DNA of 64,000 bases from Pyrocephalus nanus (lineage: Eukaryota; Chordata; Aves; Passeriformes; Tyrannidae). Shown here piece by piece: positions 47,301-59,300 of this stretch. Position 1 is the stretch's first letter. Every line of letters starts with the position of its first letter. Made by a program: the position numbers and the translations under genes. Below the pieces are notes generated by a model. That model saw nothing but the letters and a program-made list of their open reading frames with translations. It did no database searches and was not told the DNA's origin. The stretch covers positions 2,043,533-2,107,532 of the forward strand of contig CM076260.1 of the NCBI GenBank assembly GCA_038380795.1. The letters run 5' to 3'.

Positions 47301-50300
47301 GAAGGGGCTGAAGCAGCTGAGGGAGCTGGGGGGGCTCAGCTTCAAGAAAAGGGAGGCTCAGGGGGGACCTTCTGACTCTGCAACTCCCTGACAGGAGGAG
47401 GGGGGGCAGAGGGGGTCGGGCTCTGCTCCCAGGGAACAAGGGGCAGAATGAGAGGGAACGGCCTCCAGCTGTGCCAGGGGAGGGGCAGGTGGGATTTTGG
47501 GAACAATTCCTGCATGGAAAGGGCGGTCAGGCATTGGAAGGGGCTGCTTGGGGCAGTGGTGCCACTTGAGGACACGTTTCAGTGCTGACCATGATTGGTG
47601 GTGCTGACCCGACAACCCGAAAGGTCTTTTCCAACCTTAATAATTCCACAACTTCTAAAGGGGCTGCTGGAGCAGCAGCTGGGATTTTCAGGCTCCCCCC
47701 ACCCCTCCCTGGTCCCCAGTGCGGTCACTCACGTCCGGCATGATCTCGATCTTCTCGTAGCGGCGCTTGTAGGGCAGGGTGAGCACCTCTGCGCGCCGAT
47801 AGGACATGGCCGGGGGCTGGCAGTCCACCATCAGATCCGTGCGGTGCGACTGCGTGGGAGGGGGCTGCGTGTACTGCTCCGGGCACACCACGTGCAGGGG
47901 CTGCAAAACAGGAGGAGTTTTGCTGTGTTGTCCCCTAATCATCACTTTGATATATCAGCAGTTGCCACGAGGAGAGGGAAAAAAAAAAAAACATAAGGAG
48001 ACCGAGTAGGTTTTTCGTCCAAATCCTTGTTGTCTAAACTGGAAGCGAAGGGTTGGAGTGGTGGGGGCCATCCCAAATTGTCAACGTGCAAGGGTTGGTG
48101 AGGGCACTTGGTGTGTTCAGCTGAGGGGAGACCTCACTGCAAGTTACAACTTCCTCGGGAGGGGCAGGACTGAGCTCTGCTCTGTGGGGACCAGGGACAG
48201 CCCCCAGGGAAGGGCTGGAGCTGTGTCAGGGCAGGGTTAGGTTGGATCTCAGGGAAAGGTTCTTCCCCCACAGGGTGGTTGGCACTGAACAGGCTCCCCA
48301 GGGCAGTGGGCACAGCCCCAAGGCTGCCAGAGCTCAGGGAGTGTTTGGATGGTCCTCTCAGGCACAGGGTGTGACTCTTGGGGATGATCCTTGTGGGTCC
48401 CTTCCAGCTCGGCATATCCTGTGGTTCTGTGAAAAACATCAGCACAGCAAGAGACTCTTTTGAGTTTTCCTGACCTGTCAGCAATAGGTTGACAGAGCAG
48501 AACCAGGCTGGTGGCCACAAGGATCGCTGCAGGATTTTAGGAAGGCAAAGACAGTGGATTTTTCCTTTAGGAAGGAGAAGACAGTGGTTCTGCAAAGTGT
48601 TTTGGAGACAGCATAACACATCAAGGAAAAACATGGCAGAAGATGCTTATCCAAAAGCAGGCTGTGGCAATTCTATCAGCTGTGCAGTGACAATTGTGCA
48701 GAACACAATGAGATAAAACGATCCAGGAGGTTTGGAAGAGCACGTGTGAAGTATCTCTGACTTCAACAAGTTGAAGGTAAAACACTGGGAAAAACTCAGG
48801 CAGAAAAAAAAAAAAATCTGGGTATTACTGGGTCAGGAGTCAGAAAGAAAATTTCAGTAGAAACAAGTTTGAATGTATCAGTTGTTCCCAGCTGATCTAT
48901 TTATCTCAGGTGTGTGAAGAAACACAGGAAGAGGCAACAGAAAAATCCTTACCTGGACTTCTTTGAGCAATTTAGACACCTGAATAAAATTGAGCCTTGT
49001 GTCAATGGGACAGTAAACACATTTCATTGCCAAGGGCTGATAAGGAGCCAGAGCATCCAGGTAAGAGAAATCAGGTTCTGGAGAGAGAAATGTTGGAAAC
49101 ACTGAATGTTTGATGATAACAAACACGGCCCAATCCCTCTCGGATTCCACATTCAGGAATTAAAGGAGTTGTTGTTTCAGCAATGTTAATTCAGTTACAG
49201 ATTTCTCTTCCCTTCCTCCTCCCCCCCACCCATTATTTTCAATTAATTTGATGAAAATTAGGCCCACAATTAGTCTTCCCTTAATCAAGCAACAGAGCAA
49301 CACTATTCCATTTGAACACGTTATTGCATGATTTTTAGAGCAGATTTAATCATGACAAAAACACCACCTCTTCTTTTTAATCAGGTCCTGTAAATGAAGG
49401 CAAGATGTGTCATTTTGGGTCTCATAAGGTAACCCAAATGGCAGCCTGGTTTTCAGCTGTGATAAAAATGCAGCATAGAGATCATATTGTTATAAATATA
49501 TATATATTTATTCTTCTGAGTCTAAGTGCCAGGTTTAGACTGCTGGAAAAGCAAAGGGCCTTTCATTACTGACTTTTAAAAATCAGATTAGAGGTTTGCC
49601 AGGGAAAAGTCAGGCACTGAATGGGATTTAACTCACACAGAGAGAAATAAAACACTGACAATATTACAGAAAAAGACTGTTTTTTTTGGGTGGATGATAA
49701 ATGTAGATCTCAGGTGACACAGTGAAGGGTACAAGTAACCTCTTGATTCTGGGGGTCACCAGCTAATGATGTGGAAATGCTTATGCCATCACCATCTACC
49801 CAACAATTGTGGGATAGAGGACACGAAGGGAATGCTGGAAAAAGGAAAATTGGTATTAGATTGATAAGGACAGAATGGGAAAAAGGGAAAGGGGTGCATG
49901 AAAACCTTCTCTGCTGGATTACCCTGAACCAGAGGACACCCTGCAGGGTGAAGTGCAGTTCAAGCCTGGTTGGAGAACAGCACGAGGTTATTTCTGTGGT
50001 AACTCAGACTGAAATTCAGGGACTCCACTCTGGATTTAGCCAGATGTTCTTCCACCACCCTGAGCAGAGCACAGGGCTGGAATTCTCCTGGAGACAGCAA
50101 GGGGAAAAATCTCCTTCAAATCTCAGCCCCCAGCAGGACATCCAACATAAAGACAAGTTAATTGCTCTCCCAGCAATCTGCTGCTGGCTGAGCACCAGTG
50201 AGTGATGGGGGGATGTTCACCCTGGGAGATCAGGACATGGTGCCAGCCAAGCATAAAGAGGTTTGGAGCTGTTCAAAAGGGATCATTTTCCCAGGTTTAA

Positions 50301-53300
50301 AGCAATTGTCTGGGAACCCTAAAGTGAGAAATATTAACGAGGACATCTTACAAGGTGCCCCAAAAGCCACGAATCCACAAACACGAAGCACAAATTGCAC
50401 CGGGCAAAAAGCCACGTTAGTTAAAAGCAGATGTGGTGATGGCAGTGAAACAAAGCCTAAAAATATCCATGTAAAAATGGCATTTAGTGTCAGTTAAATT
50501 TAACAGCAGTGAGCAGAAGTTTAAAAATAGGAGTACTGGGAAGGCAGCTAGTTGAAGAATGATCAGTGATCAATTAGGGTTAAATCAGAAGACATTTTAA
50601 AAGTCATTAGGGGGGAAAACAGAAAGTTTAAGTCAGGCAGAGCTCCTCCCTTGGAGATGTGATGTGAAACCGTAAAAAAGTAAGTTTAAAAAAGTCATGA
50701 GAAGGAAGTTTTTCCATCCCATCTGAGGAGATTTGAGGCAGCACCTGCTCAGATTGAGTATTCCTGAGTCAGAGGCTCAGAAAATGTACAAATGTGGATT
50801 TTTGATCTGGGAATCCCAAATGGCACCCAGTCTAGAGCGTGTCTCTGAACAACTGACAGGAACATAAGAGCCTTGGAAAAGTGAGAAATTGTAACGAAGG
50901 AATTCTAACCCAGGACTTGGAAAAGTCCTCACATGTGAAAAACACACCTTGGGCTGGTCTCAGCTCGTGTGACCCCCCAGGAACTGCTGTTGTGAAACCA
51001 CCACAAATCCCCAGTCACCCCCTCTGATGGCAAACCCTGCTCGTCAAGGACACGCAGAGACTTTTCCTGACACAGTTCCAGCTTTTCCCCCAAGACTCCT
51101 GATTCACTGCTGAGTTGTAAAACCTTCCCCTGCACTGAGCTGCTTTAAGATGTCCCAGGGAGTTGTTTTTTTTTTTCTGTTACCAGAGCCAGAAGCAGAT
51201 TCTTTGTACCGTGTCTCCTTCCAGAATTTCTCTGTGGCTCGGTGGTGGTCAATATTTCTAATCAATAATCTACTCAATAGTGCTCCAGCAGGAATGCTTG
51301 CAGTGACAGGAGCCAGCAGAGCAGCACCACAGCTCACTCACAGCTGGGGTCCTGCTGCTGCTGGTTTAATCCATATTCTTGGAGTTGTTTTTTACGTCAC
51401 AGATTGGAAAGGTGGAGACTACCTGGCTCCTGTGGGCTGAACAAGCAGTGTCATCATCAACACCGCTGGAGGGCCTGTGCTTTAAAGGTCTTAATCATCA
51501 GAAACCAGGAGTCTTTCACAGGAAAAGCTAAAACATCATCTGCTCTCACAACTGCTTCAGTGGTTCTTTCATAACCGCAGATTTTTAGCTTAGAACAGAA
51601 AAATAATAAGAAATTAATATTTATTAATTTAATATTAATGTAATTTTACTGGCTATCAATGCTCTGGATTTTCACTGGAGTTTTCACAGAAGAATTTAGT
51701 CTGCAGGGAATTTCTACAGACATAGATCACAGAATAATTTAGGCTGGAAAAAAAACTCTAAGGTCACTGGGTCCAACTGCCAAGCCCACGACTAAACCAC
51801 GTGGTTTTGTTCCAGCTGAGGCATCTTTTTTTGAGGGAAGCCTAAAGTCCTAAAACTGAGGTTGCAGAAGTAGTTTAATTTGGGCAAACTGGCAGGAAGG
51901 GACAATTTGTACTTCACATATTAAATGGAAAAAGTAGGACTAGAGAGTCAGAAGGAAGTAGGAACATCCTGCCCAGTGGATGTGCCTCCAGACAAGACAC
52001 AAAAGCCACGGGCAGGTGAATTTAGGAAACGAATCACCTGGAATCGCTGGGCACTCCAAGGTCACCCAATCAAAGCAGCTCTCGACTGGTGGTGCTTTAT
52101 TTGAAGTGCAGGCTGGGAAAAAAAATTCTCCAAGACCATGACCTGATGCACCCACAGGTTGTTAGGACTGACATTCCAGTGCCTTAACAACCTGCCAGGC
52201 CCTGACAGAAGTGCTCGAGTGCCTCGATCCGCAGAGGATTAGGATTTAACACAGAAAGGTCAACTGCCTCTCCCTTCAAGAGGACACAGAAAAAGAGCTC
52301 CTGCCATTAAAGGCCAGTTTCTGACACCCTGGCAGCACACTCAGAACATGATTAATGCCACTGATTCCCCAGGGATTCACGACACACACCCCCCAGCAAA
52401 GGCTCTGCTCACTCTGAACGGAAGTTCCAGCCAGAGCAGAATTCACTGTTTCCAAGACAGTGCAGATCTATTTTGCAATTTTAGCAATTACAGTAATTAG
52501 GGCTTGTCTCCTGAACTACCTCCAGGGTCAGGAGGGATGGCACTGCAGCAGCTGTGGGACCACACAACACTCGAGCACAACAGAGCCTACATTTAAGTGC
52601 CCAGCAGGAGCCCCCTCGTGTCTCCCCTCCCCTTGCACAGGGCTAATTACACACTTTTAATCTCCCCAAATTGGCTCAGCAGTATCATGATACTGTGACA
52701 CTTTTTGGTGTCAATATTATGAAAGATGCTTTAAAAAGTAAGGAAGGAAATAACCCTTTCCCAGCCCTCTTTGCTTCGGGACATTTTGTGCTTTCCAGCA
52801 TTTTTCCTATTCACTAAAAAGAGAAGGGAAAGAAGATTAACAGTGGGACTCCATCCCACCCTTGCTGTGGGAGTAGTTTGATCCACTACTCAGGATTTTC
52901 CTCCCTATTGCTTTGTCCAAGTCCCAAATCCACACCTTTTTTACCTGGGTAAGTTAAATATAACACACCTCCCATCACACCAGAGCTGGTTACACACCAA
53001 ATCAGTAGCAATGGCCTAAAGGATTATTATTTGCCTTCTCAGATGTGAAGAACTGGATGACACACCAGGTATAAATACACCTGGACATCAGTCTGAGGGA
53101 TATAAATACACCTGGACATCAGTCTGAAGGAAGGCCTTGAAGTGTTTTGGAGCAGGGACAGCACTAGAAGCAGACTGAGACAAGTGGAGGGACATAAAAG
53201 ACCTGCTGTGCTTCTGAGGCACTGGGAAAAAAACAGCTGCCAAGGTATCAGCCAGAGCTGCACCTTCAGCTTCAGCTACAAAGGAGTCTGTCAGCCAAAA

Positions 53301-56300
53301 AGCATCCAAGGAGAAGCTCAGCCAAAAGACAGCCCAGACCCCACTGCCAGGTCTGTGTGGGGGGGACCCACTTCTGAAAGGGCAGAGATGACAGAAACCT
53401 CTCCAGAAACACTCCCTGGTTGCCTGAGGTTTTGATGAAAGGGCAGGAGAAGGGATGAGGAAAGGTTTGTGGTTCCAGTGGAAGATGGAAAAGAAGTGTT
53501 TCTCCTTCCTGACCAGCATCAATTAGGTCTTGCCCGGGTTTAACTTGCAGCCAGCTGCTTTTAATTCCAAACTTCATTTCCTGGAGGCATTTTACTGCTG
53601 AGCAGAACAAAGCTCTTGCTCAGACGTGGCAGGAACGGGCTCTGCAAGGCAAAGGTTGGCTCTGCAGGGCCACAGAGAATTAAATGGCACAATAATTACA
53701 TTTGGCCCCACAGTCAGTCCTGGGGTCTTAATTTAGATAAGCTGCTGCTGAAGTCAGAAACTTCTGCCCCAGAATAAATGAGTAAAGCCCCAGGGATGTG
53801 GCCACACTTAACCAGAGAGCACAACCCACCGGTAATTTGATAATGAGATCGGCATTTTTACTTACCTGTGAAGATGACGGTGTTCAAGCTGGATTTTCCC
53901 CACAGCTCCATGAAATGCACCACGTCCCCAAACCTCAGAGAGGGATGCCCAGTGAACACAACACAGGGCTGCTTGAAGTCATTGCTGAAGTCCCCATGGA
54001 TGCTGGGATAATGCTTCAATTTGTTTGTCTGAATGAGCTGAAACGAGAACGAAACCCCTGACGTGACCAACCTTTCAGGCCTCTTGTGCTTCAGTGTGTT
54101 TATTTTACATGAGACTGCAAATACCCTACAGTTTATTCCTGACTCATCCCAGAGTCCCTTCCTGCACATCCCTTCGATTTCCCAACGAATTGAGTCGTGT
54201 CGGTGCTGGGTGTTATGAAAAGGAAGTCAGAGCACAGGGCCAGGTGCCTCCAAGTCCTTGCTCTCGTTTCTTTGGTACCAGCAGTTGGTGACTGAGAGGA
54301 AACTCTGCAAACACTCCCTTGCTTCGAGTTTCCTGGAGTGAACAGAGAGCTGAGCTGCCAAATTACAAAATAAGCTCCTTGCTCCCCTTTGCCATGTCTG
54401 CAAAGGGCTCCAGGCACATGTTTAACCTGCTTTTCTTCCATCACAGCACTTGTGCCTTCAGCAGAATGTTTGCCGTGAGCTTTGCTGGTCCTAAAGGGTT
54501 CCCACAAAGTCAAATCTGCTGAGAAACAACAGATTGACTTGCCCTTCCTTAACTATCTCTGAAAAATAGTGGTAAAAATGAATTAAGAGCAAGGAGATGC
54601 CTTGCAAACGGTGCAATCAGCTCTGCAGGTGGAACAGATTTCTTTACTGAGATGGAGTTTATTTATCAAGGCACTTTTCAAAGAGTTTTGCTTTATTTCT
54701 CCTGCCACTGTTTTCTAATCTGCAAAACAAGGTGCAACTTAAAAGCAATTTAATAAACCAGCCAGGGAAGCACTTTCAGGCAATATTTGGAAGTTTTTTT
54801 TTTCCTTGGCAGGTTTATGCTTCCATCTCCAGCCTGAAAATAAGTGTAAATACAGTTTTCTTAAAAGGCATGTAATTTAACCCAGGAAATCACACACTGG
54901 GCAACTGAGAACAGACACAGGGAGTGGGAACAAGGGGAATGGGGCTTCCCTTGGGGGCCAGTGGTTAAAGGAGGTTGGACTGGTCATGGAATCCCAGAAG
55001 GGTTTGGGTTGGAAAGAACCTTAAAGCTCATCCATGGGCAGGGACACCTCCCACTGTCCCAGGTTACTCAACCTGGCCTTGGACACTTCCAGGGGTGGAG
55101 AATCCACACCCTCTCTCTGGGCAATCTGTGCCAGGACCTCCCCACCCTCCCATCTTCCCAAGATCCCACCTAAACATTCCCTCCTTCAGCTTAAGGCCAT
55201 TCTGTGTTATTTCTTGCCATGGCAGGTGTGACTCAGGATGATGTGCCTACCTGGAAATGAAGGGAAACTGAGAATTCTGCTGCTTCTCTAAGTCTCTTAT
55301 CAACTTCTGCACCACAAAGCATTCCAGAGCTTATGGTTATCACACCACTCTGCAGGTGGACACAGCCTGTGATTTCCATGGCTCATGGAGGATGTAGAAA
55401 GGGGACTACACTGCTCTGCAGTTTACAAGTAGTATCTAATTCCTATTTAAACTTCAAGGGGGAGATTGGGGAAAAAAAAACATCCAGCAACTGCTCTGGC
55501 AGAATCTCAAAAACATTCCTGCAATTAAGGCTGGTAAAGATTTCTGATTAACACATCTGGCAGGCAGGATTTAGAATCTAAACTTAGCTTCAGTAACACA
55601 AACTGCAGCTTAGCAGACAATGGGCCAACTGAATTGGAATCCATAAAAATCCTGGCATTTAAATGAACTTGTAGGAAATGACCCCCAAGAAGCTTTTCTG
55701 TGGTTTGGTTGTGGGGTTTTTTTTTGGGGGGGTGGGGTAGAAGATAAAAGTCTTAAAACTGAAGTTGCAATAATTTGGGTAAACTGGGAGAAGGGGGACA
55801 ATTTGTACTTCGAATATTAAATGGGATTATGTGACATTCCAGGGCGAAACTTTGCCACGGACAGGCAGACAAGTGAGTGAAAGACATTTCTACAGCCACT
55901 ATTTATGTAACACCCTCCTGGATAATCACAAAGTGTTCTTCCTCTTTCACAGGCTCCTTCAAATGATACATATTTGTGTGCAGCATTCAAATCTTTGTGA
56001 AGATGTGAGAGCAGCACTCCATGTACAAAAGCACTGAACAGCTTATTTCCCTGCTGTACCTACACAAATGTTCACTGCTTAGCAACATAAAAGCTGGATT
56101 CTCTTCAAAGCACTGTGGAAGCTTCAAATCCCCTCCTATCACTTTGGAAAAGAGACACAGGGTCTCTAATCCAGTTTCCAGGGCCTCATTGGTGATGATT
56201 TTATTTCTTTATCTTTCCTTTTTATCTTGAGGGATCTTTCCTGAGAAGTCCAGTGAAGCTCTTATAGTTTAGCTCCCAATCTCTGGCTCTCACAGGTGGG

Positions 56301-59300
56301 CAGAGCAGGGGTGAAAAGCTGCAAAAACAACTTTGGAGACGTTCTGTCCACTCCAGTGATAAAGCAGCTGGTGGATTTTAGTGTGTCTACAGCAATAAGT
56401 CTTCCCTAATTACCCCATCAAAAAATATATGAGGCTGAAATGCAGGACAGAGGCTGAAATGCAGGACAGGCCCAGCAAAAAAATCACAAATCATTAAGGG
56501 GACTGAATTTGTAATGATTTATACAGGGGGGTTTTTTTTATATGTGCAGATGAGGTGGGCTGTGGAAGCACAGCAGCCACGCTCAGATCTCCAACCTGGG
56601 CCAAAAGCAACGAGCCAGGCAGGATTTCCACAAGCTGCAAACCCAGGAGCAACACTCAGAGAGCATCTTTGTGCAGAAAGAACCACACTTGACTGAGAGC
56701 TTAAGAGACAGAGGCTGGCAAAGCACTGAATCCAGACTGAGAGCTGTGTTTTTTTTTTTTTCTGAAAATCCCAAATGGTTCTGCTTTCCTTTAAAGCTGT
56801 GGACTTGATTTACAGGGTCAGCAACTGCTGCTATAAACAGGATAAATCTCCAGAGCCTTTGTGTACCCTTTGTTGAAGTGAGCCAAAACATGCTGCTATT
56901 TACTCTGTGTGTGTGTGTGTGTGTGTGCTCTGAAGCCAGAATTTGGAACAGATGTGGTTTCTATCAGGGAATGATACAGTTATTATTTCACCTCCCTCAC
57001 TCCCTCCATAAAATCAACACTAACAGGGGCCTGATTCTATCACAGAATATCCAGAGTGGGCAGGGACCCACAAGGATCATTGAGTCCAACTCCTATATAA
57101 TAATTATTGGTATTACAATTCTCTATAGAACCATAAAGCAAACTATAATCCTATACAATCACCTGATTCCAGGTATTTATTGAAATGTGTTACAGAGGAA
57201 CTGGTCTATGGAGGAGGGAATCAAAGCTTAAGAAGAAGAAAAATGCTGGTATTTAAGACCACAGAATCAATATTACTCCCACTCTGGCTCATCTTTGAGT
57301 CAGGACAAAAAAGGCTTTTTTTTTGCAGCCATTTCTCTTAGATGTTGCTCACAGAATCCTTAATAAGAGCACAGTAAATCCAAATTCTTCCTCCACTGGC
57401 AAATACTGATCAATATAAATTACCTCTCAAATTTTAGTGCTGCAGACATTTACAGAAGTCTGGAGTCACTTATCTCAGAGCCTGAAATTGTCCGTGGAAA
57501 GATCGACCAGAGAGGAAAAAGGAGTGGAAGCTCCTCGTTTTGCCTCGCTAGAACAATTCAGCCACTAATTTATAAAGTCAAAAAAAGGATGGGGCAGAGG
57601 GTACAATCCATGATTCCTGGTAAAATAGCCAGGGGGTGGCTGATTCCTCAGCTGTGCTCGTGTTAGGATGGGACATTCCCACGTGGAATTTGATAAAACG
57701 CCACCAGTTGGTTCTGGAAACAGAGCAAATTTACTGATCTGTGGTCCAGAGAACTTCATCTTAAGGCCTTGTGGAGCTTAAATCTGAGCCTGTTTAGACA
57801 GTGGATTCTTGGATATAATTGATACAGGGGCTTGGAAGTGAAAGTCCCAGCCTGCTGCACCCACAAACATTTGGGATCTCCAGTTTTTAACTTTGCAGCA
57901 GCTTCCAACATTTTCCCAGCCTGAGCTCCTTCTCCTCCCTTCCCCATCACAGGAACTGCTGGTGAAAAACTGCATTTCCACTTCTGTTCCAGCACAGGGC
58001 AGAGCCACTCAAAGAGCCACCCATCCCTTCCCCAACTGCTCCTTCACTTGCCTGGTTTTCCCCCTGGGAAATGTCTGGCTGGGATTTACAGGAGTCCTGA
58101 CCCATATATTAAGTCCTTCCAACAGAGTCACAGCAACTCTCCCCTCAGAAATGCCTTTAAAAAGCAGCTTTTTGGTTTGGTTTGTGCACTGCTAAAAGGC
58201 TGCAGGTGGGACTTCACCAGCCTGTGCAAGGATCTGGGCACTCCACTCAGATTAATTTTGGCAGGAATTGATATCCAAATCCATCCCTACAAACCTGAAG
58301 CACTTTAACCCCTATTTCCTTGCTCAGAGGGAAAGTGCATTCCCTGCTCATTCAGGCTGGATGTTGGGAAACAAATTTCCACCTCGAAAACTGCACCAGT
58401 GACTGTGTGGGAGGAGATGGATGAGCACCTACTACTACATAAAAGTGGGACTAACAAGGAGGGAGAAGTGTTTTGGGTCCTCTGCAGAGCTGAGCACGTG
58501 TCTGGTTTTATCCAGCACAGCAGAGCAAGGAACGAGCTCAAACCACGCACCAGAAACCATAAACCTGGAAAATTTCCATGCAAAGAGAAGGAAAAAGCTT
58601 CAAACAACTCAGTGCAGAGAGCGAGGAGGAATAAAAATAGCACTTGTAGAGACAATGAGGATGCTTTTATTTATCCTCTTGTGACAATAATAAAGGGATA
58701 GTTAAGTGAAATGCCAAAAACAATCCCAGCTGATTAAAGGAAGTAATTATGCTGTTATACTATGCTGGAAACTCATTGCTGCAAGAGACCACAACAAGGA
58801 TTTGGGGGAATTTTTGCCTTGTTTGCTTTTAAATCTTGCTGTTTATACAACTGAAGAGGAACATCAAATTTCAGGACCAGCATTGTGCTGGGCTGGGCTT
58901 GTTCTGGAGATAATTAAAAACTTATTTCCTGGCCTGTCCCTCTCTGATGTATCATGCCAGGCATGTTATTAATGCTTCCTAAGAACTAAGAGACATGTCT
59001 GAGTAATTCCCTATTTTCCTCCAACAATTGATCAGTTAAAGCACATCCTTTCATGATGGACAATTTCTGTGCAGGTTACACTGCACAACCCACCATTACT
59101 TCGAGAAAAGCAAAGCAATTCCCCACTAACAACCTGTCCAGTGGAAACCATCACTCACTGTCTGCTTCTCACGCTCATTAAAAACCCCCTGAAGTGGCAG
59201 TAAGCAAAAGCTCCTGACTGGAAGGTTGTGGAGCCACAGGAAAAGTGGTTATGTAGATGTTTTATACTGTGTGAGGCACACACACACAGTGTCAGCTGCA

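Larger units (their letters stand above)
37381..47732 (-). other. INTS9: INTS9 intron (10.4 kb)
   Basis: GT-AG intron, the longest of this gene inside the window. CR1 copies lie only at its 5' end (45007, 46636, 47206). The stretch 37400-45000 has no recognisable repeat family apart from simple repeats; 43800-44290 reads like a possible conserved non-coding block. No gene is seen on either strand. Confidence 0.85.
49078..53865 (-). other. INTS9: INTS9 intron (4.8 kb)
   Basis: GT-AG intron. It holds an AT-rich, repeat-free block at about 49170-49560, a CR1 fragment at 51726, one copy of an unnamed dispersed repeat at 51838-51922 and a 31-bp duplication at 53070-53131. Confidence 0.85.
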
